Under the pieces are notes generated by a model. The model did no database searches. It worked only from the letters and a program-made list of their open reading frames with translations, and was not told where the DNA came from. Position numbers and translations under genes: made by a program. From Hetaerina americana (taxonomy: Eukaryota > Arthropoda > Insecta > Odonata > Calopterygidae), in NCBI GenBank assembly GCA_022747635.1, contig JAKTNV010000011.1, positions 16,405,975 to 16,469,974 of the forward strand: 64,000 bases of DNA, read 5' to 3'. The stretch's first letter is position 1, and every line of letters begins with the position of its first letter. Positions 1 to 12,525 of the stretch are shown here, piece after piece.

Positions 1-872
1 GCAAATTAACCCTCAGAGAAATAGCGGAGGACTTGAACATTGCCTATGGATCCGCCCAAGACATTGTGGTTAATGATTTGGGTTTCCGTCGTGTAGCAGC
101 AAAGTTGGTGCCAAAAGACCTCAATTTCATGCAAAAAAGAGACCGTGTTGACGTCGCAAAAGACATGATTTGCGAGGCTGAATCCGATCCCACATTCATC
201 AAAAGGATCATTACTGGAGACGAGACGTGGGTTTATGAGTACGACACGCAATCCAGACATCAGGCAAGTGAATGGCGTTCACCAAATGAGCCGAGACCAA
301 AAAAACCACGTCGTTTTCAGTCAAAAAAGAAGGCAATGCTGACGGTTTTCATGGATTACAACGGTGTAGTGCATCATGAATTTTTGCCAGAAGGCCAGAC
401 AGTAAACAAAGAGTATTATTTGGGCGTTATGAGACGTTTGCGTGAAGCAATTCGCCGAAAGAGACCAGAAATGTGGGCAGAAAACTCGTGGATTTTGCAC
501 CATGATAACGCACCGTCGCACAGTGCTATCATTATTCGTAATTTTTTGACGAAAAATGCAACAAATACCATCCAACAGCCACCGAATTCACCTGATTTGG
601 CTCCCTGTGACTTCTTTCTGTTCAATCGAGTTAAAAAACCATTACGGGGAACGCGTTTTAGCAGCCGAGAGGAAGTAATGGAAAAATCGCAGGAAGCACT
701 GATGGACATACCGAAAACCGACCGTAACTTTTGCAAATGTCAAATTATGACACTAAGATTTAAAGGGAATATCAACAACAGATGTACCAATTTAACAAAA
801 AAAACAGAACTCAAATCGGAACGATGGGAGCGCCACACGGTGGTTATTCCGGGAACTTTTCGATCAAGGTAG
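1..872 (+). mobile_element. Mariner-family transposase ORF, 5' end cut by window edge, degraded C-terminus
   Basis: This is a cut-and-paste DNA transposase of the Tc1/mariner superfamily, mariner DD34D type. The frame is open from the left edge, so the true start and 5' inverted repeat lie outside the window. In order it shows the end of the DNA-binding region (REIAEDLNIAYGSAQD), the linker WRSPNEPRPKK and the catalytic core. Counting the codon at 33 as residue 1, the acidic triad is D63 (TGDETW), D158 (HHDNAPSH) and D193 (SPDLAPCDFF). Exactly 34 residues separate the last two, so the triad is intact. After IPKTD near 720 the usual C-terminus is lost. About 80 bases look foreign, a RWERH stretch follows, and the final GGY-like residues sit in another frame, implying a one-base shift near 840. 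No 3' inverted repeat was seen. It is probably inactive, though its core looks little decayed. Confidence 0.9.
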
Positions 873-884
873 TATACAAATATT

Positions 885-1032
885 CGTTCACAAGGATACA
901 GACATAGGAAAATGGAATTGGGGAAGGTGGAATCAGCAGATCACAAGAGCAAAAATATCTCTGACCGGGACTTGAACACTGGATCTTTCGACTTGCCGAG
1001 TCAATGCTCTAACCACTTGAGAATTGGTTAGT
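885..1032 (-). mobile_element. tRNA-derived SINE (family A), antisense
   Basis: On the minus strand, 1032 to 960 reads as a tRNA-like head. An A-box-like AGTGGTTAGAGCA is followed about 40 bases later by a B-box-like GTTCAAGTCCC, which is the layout of an internal pol III promoter. The sequence after the B box (CGGTCAGAG and an A/T-rich body) is typical of SINEs rather than of a tRNA acceptor stem. A genuine tRNA gene is unlikely because no matching 3' acceptor strand is seen. The 3' limit is uncertain. Confidence 0.55.
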
Positions 1033-1035
1033 GCA

Positions 1036-2089
1036 AGGAATTATCAAAGAATAGTATCATACGACCAAATTAAAATTGGACCTAACGTCAATGTGGATAC
1101 AAATACATAAAGTAGAAATCGAATCAAATGTGCCGAATTTCCACGTCCTTGGTGTCTCTCCTTATCTGTTCATTCAATCGTTTCTCCAACGAATTTACGG
1201 GATTATTTACTCGCGTATACGTACGGAATTCACTCCACAAAACTGAAGACGAAATCCCATCTCCCAGTCTCCGAGGTCATTTGAATAAACATGATCGTCG
1301 ATATTGGCAACTTTTATTGGAATAATCATTATTTGACTCGTTGTGGCACATTAAAAGGTATATTTTATGCCCTGATTCCATTGAGTGTTCACGGATCACT
1401 GGGTTGTCAACCAACTAATCCCCTTCATCTCCGATTCACTTCTCCACACACACACACACACACGGTGGGAGGTTTCCCTCGCACCGTTTTTGTGGGTGGA
1501 AACCGAAGAAGGGGGGGAGAAGGAAGGATAGGAGGGAGAATGATTCGTGGAACAGAAACAAATGCCAATTTGTGCCACTCGATTGGGCAGTAAAAGACTC
1601 CATTGACTGCAGAGCAAAAAGAGAGGTCCGCAGGAAACCGGCGTATCCAAATTGGGTGGGTTGATAATCGCATTGACGCATCAAAAAAAAGGCAGGGAAG
1701 GACCTCGTGTCTCGATAATTATACCACCGGCCAAGCTGCTTGGGAAACCGGGTGCTGGTTTCAAGGGACAGTGGAAAATTTACGATTGGATAAAAATTTA
1801 AAAAATATACACTGACAGCAAAAGAAACTATTTCGCAAAGACATTCGCGTGGTTTGAAAAAAATATCGGTTGCAGCAAGCATCCACTGCGGCCTCAATCT
1901 GGCTGGGTGTTGCTTTGAAGGTAAGATGCCATGACAGATTGGTCCTTGATGCACTCGCGGCATCGGATATATCGAATTTCCTCGCGATGGTAGAAAAACA
2001 AGTGTTCCATGTAGATACAACTGCCAATCGACTACCGGTATAGCCAACCAGTTTTTTTTGTTTAGAGGGAAAACATTTTCCCTTACGCT
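1036..2089. other. Unassigned stretch with a CA microsatellite and an unexplained minus-strand ORF
   Basis: A (CA)n tract lies at about 1445-1463 and a short G/A-rich tract at 1508-1540. The minus strand carries a 226-codon open frame (2116 to 1436) with no recognisable domain. Its C-terminus is just the translated CA repeat (VCVCV), and it overlaps the LINE relic at its other end. I regard it as probably fortuitous. Confidence 0.3.
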
Positions 2090-3028
2090 ATCGCGGAGTA
2101 AGACAGGAATCAACACCCATGCTTTTCAAAGCGTGCGTGGAAGAAATGAATAAAGAGGAGTGGGATGAACTGGAGATAGGAATGAAAGTAGGTGAGGAAT
2201 ACATAAAATCAGTTAGGTTTTCGGATAACCAAGCTTTAGTTTGTCGGTCAGCCAAGAGGTCACAATCACTACTGAATGCATTAGGAAATCAATGTGATAA
2301 GAATGAGATGAAGATCACTGTAAAATAAACACAGGTTATCATTTTCGAGAAAGAGAAAGGCTAAGTTAATATTAAAATATAAGTTTTAAACTGGAGCAGG
2401 CGTAACAGTTTACCTAACTTGGAAGTGTTTTGGACCAAAATGGTCAAAATAGTAGAAACATAAGAACAAGTATGGCATTAGACAAAGAGGCTTTCATAAG
2501 AAAGATGAAATTGATGACAGGAAGACGAAGAAAGAGTGAGGATTTTAAGGAAAAAATTACCAAAAATGCTTATATGGTGCGTGGCCATGTATGGCGTGGT
2601 AACATGGAGCAAGGCAATGGTAGGCGGGGATTGGAGACTATTTAAATGCGCTCGTTGAGAGGGATGGAAAAGGTAAAGTAGACGGAAATTAAAACCAAGG
2701 AAGAAGTACTAGACATGGTGAAGGGGGAGCAGAAGGGATAGTTGGGAGAAATCCAAAGGAGGTAAAGGTGACTGTAGGGTATTTTGACTGGCGATGGAAT
2801 GTTGAAGAGTGTGAATTAGAAGGGAAGACGTTAGGCGAGCTAAAAAGTAGTAAGAAAAGGATTGGCGTGTTGCAGAGAATGAAGGGAGGTAGAATGGATA
2901 CGAAATTGAAGGGTGTGTTGTAGAGGGTGAACTTCCGTTATGTTAGATGAGGTGAAGGAATGTAGGGGTGCTGAGTTTTTTTCCATTCAAACCATACCTC
3001 ATATGGTAGACAACCCAATAATAATAAT
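2090..3028 (+). mobile_element. LINE (non-LTR retrotransposon) 3' relic with reverse-transcriptase remains
   Basis: The plus strand keeps recognisable pieces of a LINE ORF2. The first is GVRQ-STPMLF at about 2093, the conserved GVRQG..SP.LF region with a small deletion. Next comes GMKVGEEYIKSVRFSDNQA around 2176-2235, where the catalytic FADD motif has decayed to FSDN. NEMKITVK follows, then LDQNGQNSRNIRTSMALDKEAF around 2428-2500, which matches the YLGS..T.DG....EIR.RI..A..AF block. VKWTE-KTKEEVLD comes after 2670. Stops and frameshifts split all of this, so it is dead. The 3' end shares a short UTR with the copies at 27.9 and 33 kb and finishes in (AAT)4 at 3017-3028. It is 5'-truncated, lacking the endonuclease. 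The clade is not certain. Confidence 0.8.
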
Positions 3029-4369
3029 TTTCAACTTGGCAACTGAGGAAAATCGAGAAATCGAAAATTGTGAAAGCAATTATCAGTGGTTTTCCTTATT
3101 TAAAGAAGCGTAAATGTGAAAAGGATCTCAGTTTAATGCCAAATAGGTATGAAATAGAAAATTGCACTGCGTATGGTACCACCACCTTCGCCTATTTCGC
3201 TAACATAAAAGTATTTTTTGATTGAAAAGTAACAGTAATAATTGAGGAAGGCTGTTTGAGTGTAGGAAGGTTCATTTTTTTTCTTTTATATAGTCTTTTA
3301 TTCTTTCCTTCTTACTCAGTACAGTAAACATGAGAAAAAACTTTGCATTTCGCTGTAAATCAAGACGTGAGAAAACAGTTACCCTCATTAAATTGCCGTC
3401 AATCAATTTTAGCCAGTCTTTGCTCAAAAACCGCATGCCTTTAAGGTCGCGCGCTCCGTCACTCGCAAAAAAATGTGAAAACAATTATCGTCGTGGTGAA
3501 TAAATCCAACAAGAACAATTGGATGTGAGACAACGTATTCACGCATGATAATTCTGCCTTCAACTAATCGATAAAAAAAATGTTACTTCGTATAACAAGT
3601 TAAAAGTTTCAAGATTTCGGCCAGTTACCATTCGACAAAATATGGCGTTAGTCTAGTGAACGCTACAAAAAATGAGTAACAAGTGGACCTTTTACTTTAC
3701 ATTACTTATTACTTCTGAGAAATATCTACACTTTTTAAGGAGGCACCCTTGAGAAGAGCACTTTCCAAAAAATGCAAAATTCAAACTCGAGAAACTCACC
3801 TTTCTTTCGCAAAGAAACCAGAATTTCGTTGACCGCTTGACAAAACAAGAATTTGAACCGCGACTATAAACTCGCATTAGGTACCAGTAAAATACTTGGT
3901 GATGATCCGGCGCACAGGGATGTAAATTCCTCAAAATCCCTTAAGCTCTCTGACTAAAACGACGTATATTTTATACGGGGATTTTAAACTCCCAAAACCT
4001 ATCAAGTGAGTCCCCCACATCAAGAATCAATAAATTTCACATTAAAGAATCCTGGATGATCCAACCTTCGACAAAAAATCGGAACTTTGAGATTTTATTT
4101 TTGAGACAAGCAACCCAAAATAGCTTGAATATTTTGCAATAAAGTGTTTAACTTTCAAAAATTTTATGCTTATTCACATTACTGCTTCGAGACCGATCCA
4201 CCCTTATCCTAGACTGTTTACTTTCTAGGAGGGTAAGTCAAAAAAAGCCTGGTTGTGTGCTATTCGAGATATTACCACCTTATCCTGATCATTTACATAT
4301 TTTCCAGTTATTTCTGACTTATTTCACCTCGGTCACATGAATTCATTGTTCCACACACTCACCTGAGTC
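3029..4369. other. Unassigned AT-rich sequence
   Basis: I see no coding frame, tRNA-like box pair or long repeat here. Open frames at 3272-3484 and 3692-3934 on the minus strand are short and resemble nothing I recognise. Confidence 0.4.
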
Positions 4370-4930
4370 TCCAAGGATTCTAATAGTGGACTTCAAATAT
4401 GTTCTATATTCTCGTTTTATTTCTTCATTTGAAAACACTTGACTCTTCTCTCATGCATGTTTGATGGTTGCTACTTTCATTTCCTCAACATGACCGAACC
4501 AGTGCAAGGTCTTTTATTTCACATTTGTGCATTACCGATGCATCCAATCCGCCTTCCTTCAAAACCCTAATCCAAAACTCTCACCGTTGCTCACCCAATC
4601 TCTCCTATATCTACCAAAAGCACTCATAGATTGCCAAATATCTCACGTATTTAATTTCCATCGAAGTTTGAACTATAACACCAATTTTTTCATGAGTAAA
4701 CGTGAGAAGGAAGATACATTTATGTACTGTCATCTTTGCTGCCTTAAAAAACTTTTTTTTAATGTACTACACTTGCTATCAACAGTCCTCATTCGCAAGT
4801 ATTTCAAATCTCTTCATCTATCCTATCATCTTTCATATTCATTCATCATTCTAAGTATACCAAATTATCCTCTTATTCCATGTTTTAGTCACATTATCCA
4901 ACCATTCTTAACTTTCTCCTTATGATAAGT
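4370..4930 (-). mobile_element. LINE relic, RTE-like C-terminal fragment, antisense
   Basis: The plus strand is conspicuously poor in G, which is what an antisense LINE coding strand (A/G-rich, C-poor) produces. On the minus strand, near 4515-4460, the peptide KTLHWFGHVEEMKVATIKHA reads in one frame. It resembles the R.R.WFGHV.RM......K.. block at the C-terminus of many arthropod non-LTR ORF2 proteins. The remainder is heavily decayed. Only this block and the composition support the call. Confidence 0.5.
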
Positions 4931-7343
4931 GTACCTAATTTTTGACACATTTATGTTCAGTTGCGGTGCCTCTACTGCCTTACTTAAGCGGTTCAGAGCT
5001 CCCATTACAACTAATTATAGAGTTAATGTCTCAAATTAGATGCACTTCCAAAATTAATGCATTAGAATCCAGATAAGATAGATAAGAATCCAGATAACGT
5101 TAAGCAATCAAATGAAGTGAACAGTTACGTAACTTGAAATGGCATGAGCCTGAGACAGCGTGAGATAAATAATTCTGCCAGTCATTATCTTCTGCATCAA
5201 TGGCGATTCCGACAACTGAACTCTAACATCAATTTGAACTCACCCGGGAATGCCGTCGCAAATTGCTTTGTCATAGTCTACCAGCGCCGAGTATTTGCAT
5301 CAACTCCTCGGTTGACGGACCCTGTGAACTGGAAGGACAACCTTGGCGCGAGCCATAGTGACGGAAACAAAAAGCATTATCACGATTGGAGGCAAGGTCA
5401 AAGTCACGGGAACGGCTCTCGCAAAGTCGCTTGGTTTGACTTACATTTTCCGCCACTTATTCACGGCGAGCAGTCATCAGAACGCATTCTAATCGCGAAT
5501 AATTTTGCACATTTGGGACTCACATTCTCCGCTTTGACTGGCACCCAAACACTCCTCCACGTGGGATAATGTCATGTTTCATTCACGGTGGATGATTGCG
5601 CGACGACGCGCTATTCTGGTGAGGAAGATTACCTTTCGGTTTGCTAATTTTCTTGGAGACTGATGTATCCATAATCAGCACTCAAAGCCCATTTGACAAG
5701 AATCCGACCTCGTCTCGTCCCGCGAGACTATTGCTTTTAAAAATATGGAACACGCATATAACTCACGGGAGTTGCTGGGACGTACGCTGCATCGCCTGGA
5801 GACATCTCGGCTCTATCGCTACTAACAAGTAATATCCTTTGATGACGGATAACCCTACCCAAGTTCGTCTCCAAGTCTAGCTTTTTAAATTATCGATGTT
5901 TTGTGGGATATTCGGTCGGAGAAATATCAAACGGCTTCGATCTCGTGTGGGCGTGATGGCGATCAAGGTTGCGAGATCGGGCAGGCAGGTGCAGCTGGGA
6001 CAAAAAGGTCTCTATGGCTTGCACATCCACATGAAATAAAATGAAATACACTCCGATGCATCTATTGATCCGTACTAACATTCAACCCAAGCGTGGAAAC
6101 GGTTTGAACACTCGAGGGGGCGCTATGAGACACGGTTGTTGCTCATACCGCCACGGGTCCTTCGGCGGTGCCCCGTAAGGAAACTTCCAATTAACGCGAA
6201 GGTACTTCCTTCGTTCAAACGTTTATGACAATTTAATCCTTAAAGCCAAGACTTTTCAAGGATATTCACCGAGAATCCCCTGGATTATCCCGTCAAACCT
6301 CCATCTCCGCCATACGAATTTCCCAGTGCCCTTCGCTTTTTGCTCAATTAAATCACCAGGTGAGGTATCGCGAAGAATTGAATGCATTCGGCGTTGCAGT
6401 CTTGCCTTATTTAAACGTCAATCTCATATTTAAGCCGTAACTTCTCTCTATTTGGTGACATTATCAAAAATTCAACTTCCCACAAAATGGTCTCTCCTGT
6501 AGGTGCTATTCGAGGATCACGCCTCCGCCGTAAATTGTTCGAATGCAAGAGCCCACGCCCAACTGCAGAGAGACCGGTTGGATTTTTATCCAAGCGTTTT
6601 CTTCTCTTTTTGAATTTTTTTCGCTATTATTCCTCAATCAGCTTTTTTTTAAACTTTCCAAAAAGAATTACTGAAACACGAATTGGAGAAAACTAAGGTA
6701 CCGTTAAAAATTTCCTTTCAAAGCTCTTAGTATATTTCAGCGGGATAATATTTTCCGAAGTTTTCTTGCACGCTATTATTTTTCGTGTTTTTTTGGTGAA
6801 GAGTTGTTCACTTTTAAGAGACGTATCATACTTACCAGGAAATGCGAGTTTGTTACGGCCATTAGTTCCTCAGTTCCATTGGTGGCATAGGTGAAGTTTT
6901 TTTATAAGGCAAAAATGAGTTTAACAGCGGCCATCACGGCTATTGAGAATATTTTTCTAGCTTTATGGTTAATTTCATGTGATAATAATTCTTCAAGTTG
7001 CTGCTGTGCCCCCGGGCGCTCTGCTTGAATCAATTCTTGATGGATCGCAGAGTAAAATGCGCCTTGAAATCAAAATTTCTGGTTTTTAAGGTGGAGTACA
7101 CAGTATTCCGGCACGTGCGATTTGATTTCCGGTTCGATTGAGGTTCTTAGTTTGAACAATTTTTTCCGCTGAAACCATGTTTTTGGTAATCTTAGTTGAA
7201 AAGAGGACCTATCCAATAATCGTTGCTTGTAGTCACAGATAATATAATGCTTATCGCCCGAGTTATAAACTATTAGAGAAAAATAACGTTCCATCCACAG
7301 GCTATTCATATTTATATATAAATCCATAATTATATAAATTCCC
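4931..7343. other. Unassigned stretch; mixed composition, no supported gene
   Basis: A 141-codon plus-strand frame at 5144-5569 has no recognisable domain and could be chance. The part from about 5140 to 6600 is less AT-rich and contains scattered CpG, so it may hold conserved noncoding DNA, but nothing specific can be shown. Poly-T/A runs are common after 6600. Confidence 0.35.
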
Positions 7344-7552
7344 GTGGTATCTCGATTCCTACTTGAGGTGCTTTGTGGAGGGCACTTTGAGTGAGTACGC
7401 CGTCCGTCAGATGGGACGTTAAGCTGCGGACCCCTTGGTGCCTTTCGATAGAAGTAGGCTTACGTCGACGCTAGCTTTCTCTCCACCCTTCATCCTTTCC
7501 TGTCCACCCCTAATGCCGCAAATGGCCTCAGCTGTCGGTCGCCTCCCCTAAA
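7344..7552 (+). mobile_element. SINE with conserved central domain (family B), 5'-truncated
   Basis: This copy matches the full-length SINE at 21182-21483 from GTGGTATCTCGAT onward. It shares the blocks GGAGGGCACTTTGAGTGAGT, GATGGGACGTTAA, GCGGACCCCTTGG, GAAGTAGGCT, CTTCATCCTTTCCTGTCCA and CTCAGCTGTCGGTCGCCTCC, and ends in CCTAAAAACTAACTAAC. The tRNA-like head with its A and B boxes is absent, as expected from incomplete reverse transcription. No convincing target-site duplication was found. Mismatches to the other copy are few, so both are fairly young or under shared constraint. Confidence 0.88.
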
Positions 7553-10500
7553 AACTAACTAACCGATTCTCCGGACTTCAGAGATAGTGCCAAAAATGTT
7601 TCTCACAGTTTCCTTAATATCACGAAAGTCACGTTTTGATGATGCAGAAAACTGTCATTTCTTTCAACGCGATATCTAAACACTAAATATCGAAAAGTAA
7701 AAAAATATAATTTTTTTTCGAAATTGTTGTCACCGATTCTTAGACATTTTTAGATGGAATAACTATCTGATATCTATAACTATGTAATAATTAGCTTTAA
7801 CTATTTATCCTAAAAATAGAAAGAAAAATGGCCATCACCCTATTAAACATTAGATCTAATAATCCGGAAATTTTTGAAGATTTTAATGAAATGGGGAAAT
7901 CCAGTTTCACATTCGGTAAGAAGACGTTGAGATAATTCGGATTTATTTTGAAAAAGAAAATAATTTGGTCATGTCTTGCGTGAAAATAGGATACTTTACG
8001 ATTTGGCGGAAAGAGATAAAAACTCTTGTCACTACTCAGCTCAGTTGCGAGATAAACAGAGGGATGTGAGCACAAACCCTAAAGGCAAACTTTACTGCCA
8101 CGAACTTACTTTGACCGTGCTCACAAAGATTTTCTGTCAACCCCCATTTAATGCCAGTCCTCTTAAGAAGCCAGGTAGTCTTAAATTGCTTTCCATGTTC
8201 GATAACTAAAAGTGTAACTTACCCCACCGTTTTGACTTCCTTCCTCTCCTTCATCTAATCTTTTCTCACCGCGAAGTAAAACCTGTTCCGGAAGTAAAAA
8301 CAAACCGGTTATCCAAGGGAGATTCATTGTTATTGATAAAAAGAGTTGTCAGGTGTGAACGACTCTGATAGTCTCTACGCCAATAAACGATGACGTTGCA
8401 TCAGTTAAACATTGATTTGTATTACTCAAGACCTTTAGGATTCTAGGACGCTTGCTGACCTGGTTCTCGTGAATTTACACGAAAGCTCATTCAAATTTCA
8501 ATTCTCAGCGCATACAAAGTTCCATACAATGTCAATAATAATATCATGTAAGAAGAAAACAAAAATTCACAGATTTCATTAATTCCTGGCCGAAATTAAT
8601 TTCAAATACGTGCCAAAGAGGTAACATTAAAATCAAAAACATGATGCCAAGAGGGATGATGAAGACTTTGGGTAAGAATACGCGCACATATTTAAAAAAT
8701 TAGCATGGAAATTACCAATTACGCAAAGAGGAGTAAATCTAATGACATTTGAAAGGGGACAAATTTTATGAATATTCCCAAAATAAGTTCTTCACTAAAC
8801 ATTTCGCTCAATGGTGTTCGTTCTCTTGACATTTAAAAAAATATCGCAGTTCTTTATATTCATCGTAGAACACATAAAAATAAACGCATCTACGGTTAGG
8901 CCCACGAAATGGTTTTGAAAAAAGAAACATTTTGAACCAAAATAATATATTCTTTCGTGTATGCGTTAAGAATATCCCTGGGTCAATATCATTGAATGCA
9001 GGAGCAGGTCAAAAAAGTATCTATAGTATAGTAAGTGCTAAAATATATCAAAGAAAACCTAAATTCTAGAAAAATCAGATGTTGCTGGAAACCAGTATTT
9101 TAAGTGAAGATAAAAATGACAAAAAACATGCTCTCCTGAGGATGCTGGCATTTTCCGGGTCAGAAGTGACTTATTTATTAACGATAAGTCATAGAGTCTG
9201 TCATCTCTTCATTTCTCTACTTAGCCTCTGACTGTTATTTTTCCGAATTTTCCACCGAATAGATTAAGCACTTTGTAAAATGATGCGGGTTTAAACTTTC
9301 TGCAACACTGCGTCGTACTGGTATCTTCAGTTTTTTTCGCGTAAGCGTCGCTAATGTTGTGAAGGGGATGAAAACAGAGGCTCATATGGAAAGCAAAAGA
9401 TCAATGTCATAAATTCAAACGGAACCTCAATTCCTTTTCTATTATTACTTCCCGATTACCTACTCAATGTTCTTAACCGACGTTCCCTTCAATTTTTCTT
9501 ATTCTAAAGCAATTATCCCCATTATTTCTTGTACAAAAATTTAAGCATATAAATAACATTTTATTTTTCCATCGCAGATGTTTTCTGTATATTTAAGAGG
9601 CACAAGAATATACCCGTATCTCATATCATTTCAAAATATATAAGTTAATGTGCAATCTATAAATGGATAATGCTTCATATTACGTTTAATGTATCGCTCG
9701 GAGCCTGCTATTCAGGGCTTTACAGAGTATTTTCGTTTATTCTCAAACAAAAGATGGAAATATAAAAAAACGTTTTCATTATTAATAGGTATACTGAGTA
9801 GTTTTGCGAAGCTATTCCCAAAGGGGAATATTTGACATTCATCAGTAAAGAGCCGTCACTAATTCCTAACGGCACCGTGGAAACAAATGATTTAGGGGCC
9901 TCAGTCCAATATTCTCCTACGAGTATTAGCGCTATTCCGAAGACCTTTTCCCACCATTTCAAACACCATATCCCTCTTCTCTCTAAAATTCTCATCCTTG
10001 AAACTAATCACTTCGTCTTAACTCCCCTAATTGTAATCAAGGCTGTGATGGAGACCCATTCTACAGTTTTCGCTTTATTGATGTATGAATTTTCAAAAAT
10101 CACCGAGGTATACTGCCGTCGGATTTTAAAACTCATGCACTCATAGATAATCCTCAATTCACGTAGTCTGCAATTAAGTTCTACCATGAAAAATATTACC
10201 CTCTGAGAATGTCAAACCTAGGTTATCCTTTATGATGCCAAATTAATTTCAGAACCTATAACGGAATCATTGTACTACACTCATTATTTTGACCTAAAAT
10301 GTAAAACTTATCAAAATGTTTCAGTTAATTAGTCTTTTGTTAGAGAATGTTGATTTTTTAAGACGGGACATAACCTTTGTGAATACATTCGTAAATAATG
10401 CTTCGGAAACATTTCGATCGACACTTTGAAGATATTGTGAATGAATATCGTTATATACATCCAACGAAAACATAAAATTACACATCGTTTAGAACGCATC

Positions 10501-11019
10501 ATTCACCGAGCATCATATAAATACGAGTATTCCATCCGATCTAAAAATTTGAGATGAAGGGAGAAATAAGAAGTTATAATTGAAAACTTGCGAATTTTAT
10601 TGGAGCAATGGCAACGTACAGTTGTGAAAACACGACATCTGCGAAAAGAAGTCAGCATCACTATCGAATGTTCAGCAAGGCTTTTTATGCTTCCAAAATA
10701 ATAACTCCAAGGATGAGGATGAAGGCCAGAGTTTCAAGAACAAGGATGGATAGAAAGACTTTGGCAGACACAGCGATTATCGTTGCGGAGTATGATTGCG
10801 AGAGAAATCCTAGAACGAAATTTTCCTTTCATTGATCGGGGGACTGGATATGATGACGACGCGGTGGCGTTTAAATGCGTGGAGCATCATAAAAAGGCTG
10901 ATTATGAGATGTAGAAGGGAGAGGGTAGCTTCCTTCTCTCAACCCTCTCCTTCCCCTCCCCGGTTTACAATGCCAAAATCATGAAGGCGCTAAGCAAAAA
11001 GAAAAAGAGAGCTTAACAG
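7553..11019. other. Unassigned AT-rich sequence
   Basis: I find no protein family, tRNA-like boxes or strong tandem repeat in this stretch. Plus-strand frames at 9832-10146 and 10608-10835 are short and unremarkable. A purine-rich run ending in pyrimidines occurs near 10910-10965. Confidence 0.4.
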
Positions 11020-11039
11020 GAGGAGTAAAGATTCGGGAA

Positions 11040-11165
11040 GTGAAATTGAAAATGCCGAGATACGTGGGATGACTCCACAGTTCTGGCAGCATGAGTAAGA
11101 CCTCAAGACCATACTTTCGGAGTCTGAGGGTGTCATGGAAACTAAAAGCATTATGAATATTGATA
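11040..11165 (-). repeat. Diverged dispersed repeat, copy 1 of 2
   Basis: The stretch containing AGTAAGACCTCAAGACCATACT, followed about 45 bases later by ACTAAAAG, recurs in the same order at 12140-12225. Read on the minus strand both copies could encode a related peptide around KYGLEVLL, so this may be a scrap of an unidentified transposable element. The copies are clearly diverged and their ends are approximate. Confidence 0.55.
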
Positions 11166-11179
11166 GGAATTAGATTAAA

Positions 11180-12139
11180 ACCTTCATCGCGACTCAAGGA
11201 TTACCGATGCGTCGCGATACTAAATAAATACCGATGTAGAGAGAATTTCCAGGGAGACATTCCGTAGGGCATTTCTTACCTTTTAACTTAGGCGAATAAA
11301 GTGAGCTTATAAAAATAAAGTTCATGCCAGAAAATTGATTATTCTGAGTAACGTTCTTAGTAATCAAGGAGATTAAAATGGTTGGTTTGTTTGAAATTTC
11401 CCTTGATTGTTTCATTTAATGAAAATGAATCTATTTCCAACTATAGCCAGTCTCAATAGGTGTCGTCTGTTGATCAGAAAATAGTTTTTGATGCAGCATT
11501 ATTTTAAAGTTTAAGAAATTAAGACATTTCTTCTCTTATTGGACTCCTTCAAAACTTTCTCAACCCTAGTTAACAAGACTAATGTTTGAATTCAAACTAC
11601 AAAGGCTGTATTTTCTTGAAAGAAAAAAAGCGTGTGAGCTATTGGCTGTGAATGGAAACTTAGGTTAATTCCTATAGCCGATAAAAAGAATATTTTTCTT
11701 ATTTTGTTTATTTTTGTCAGAAAATGTAAGACGCATTTACGGAAACAGTCGAAATAGGGAGCCCACTTAGTACGAGAAATCAGGCGATAGAAGCTATTAA
11801 TGAAAATAAGAAACATTTCACCTGCGCAGCATCATTACGTGGGAAGGAGTATAAGGTTTTTATGAAGCGTTATGTTGTACGAAAGCGCAACACTGACGAA
11901 GTAGTGTACTTGACGAGATAGATGGAGAAGTTCGAGTTGCTGCACCGAAGGGATGTGATGAATTATTATTTATGGTAATAAAGGGCGGTAATAGGGATTA
12001 AGGTAGGGTGTGGATGGACACCGGCTACACTGTGGTAATACGATAATAGTAATAAATTGCTAAGGTTGAAATAGCGACGAACGATGAAATGTTGACAATA
12101 ACGGGAGAATAAAATTTGTGAAAAACAAAAAATATAAGG
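11180..12139. other. Unassigned AT-rich sequence
   Basis: Between the two repeat copies I see only short unrecognised minus-strand frames at 11194-11415, 11592-11816 and 11966-12211. I found no pol III boxes. Confidence 0.35.
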
Positions 12140-12240
12140 AGGAATCGGGTCCTGGCAGAGTAAATAAGACCTCAAGACCATACTCACGGAAATGGATGGT
12201 ATCGTGAGCACTAAAAGTGCAAGAAAAAGCAGAATTCATT
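12140..12240 (-). repeat. Diverged dispersed repeat, copy 2 of 2
   Basis: This is the partner of 11040-11165. It shares CCTGGCAG, then AAGACCTCAAGACCATACT, then GAGCACTAAAAG. It lies about 1.1 kb downstream in the same orientation, so a tandem duplication or two insertions of one family are both possible. Confidence 0.55.
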
Positions 12241-12316
12241 TAAAATAATTGGCACACGCATACAGGACATTACTGCACTATTCAAAAGATATATATAGAT
12301 GATTTTGCCAAAAAAA

Positions 12317-12378
12317 TAACGAGTGCGTGTTCTTTTTATGTGTTATTATATTGTTTGTTGCTGTCCAAGTTTTTATAC

Positions 12379-12382
<4 letters not shown>
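12317..12382 (+). repeat. Dispersed repeat flanking a (TA)n array, copy 1
   Basis: The run through TTATATTGTTTGTTGCTGTC and CAAGTTTTTATACATA is nearly identical to 38986-39055. The homology runs straight into the (TA)n array here, whereas the other copy carries only a short TATATATA. The microsatellite therefore appears to have grown from the A/T-rich tail of a transposable element. Confidence 0.75.
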
Positions 12383-12456
<74 letters not shown>

Positions 12457-12525
12457 TACACACATATACATACATATATCTTTAATATATATATATATAT
12501 ACATGTATACATACATATATCTTTA

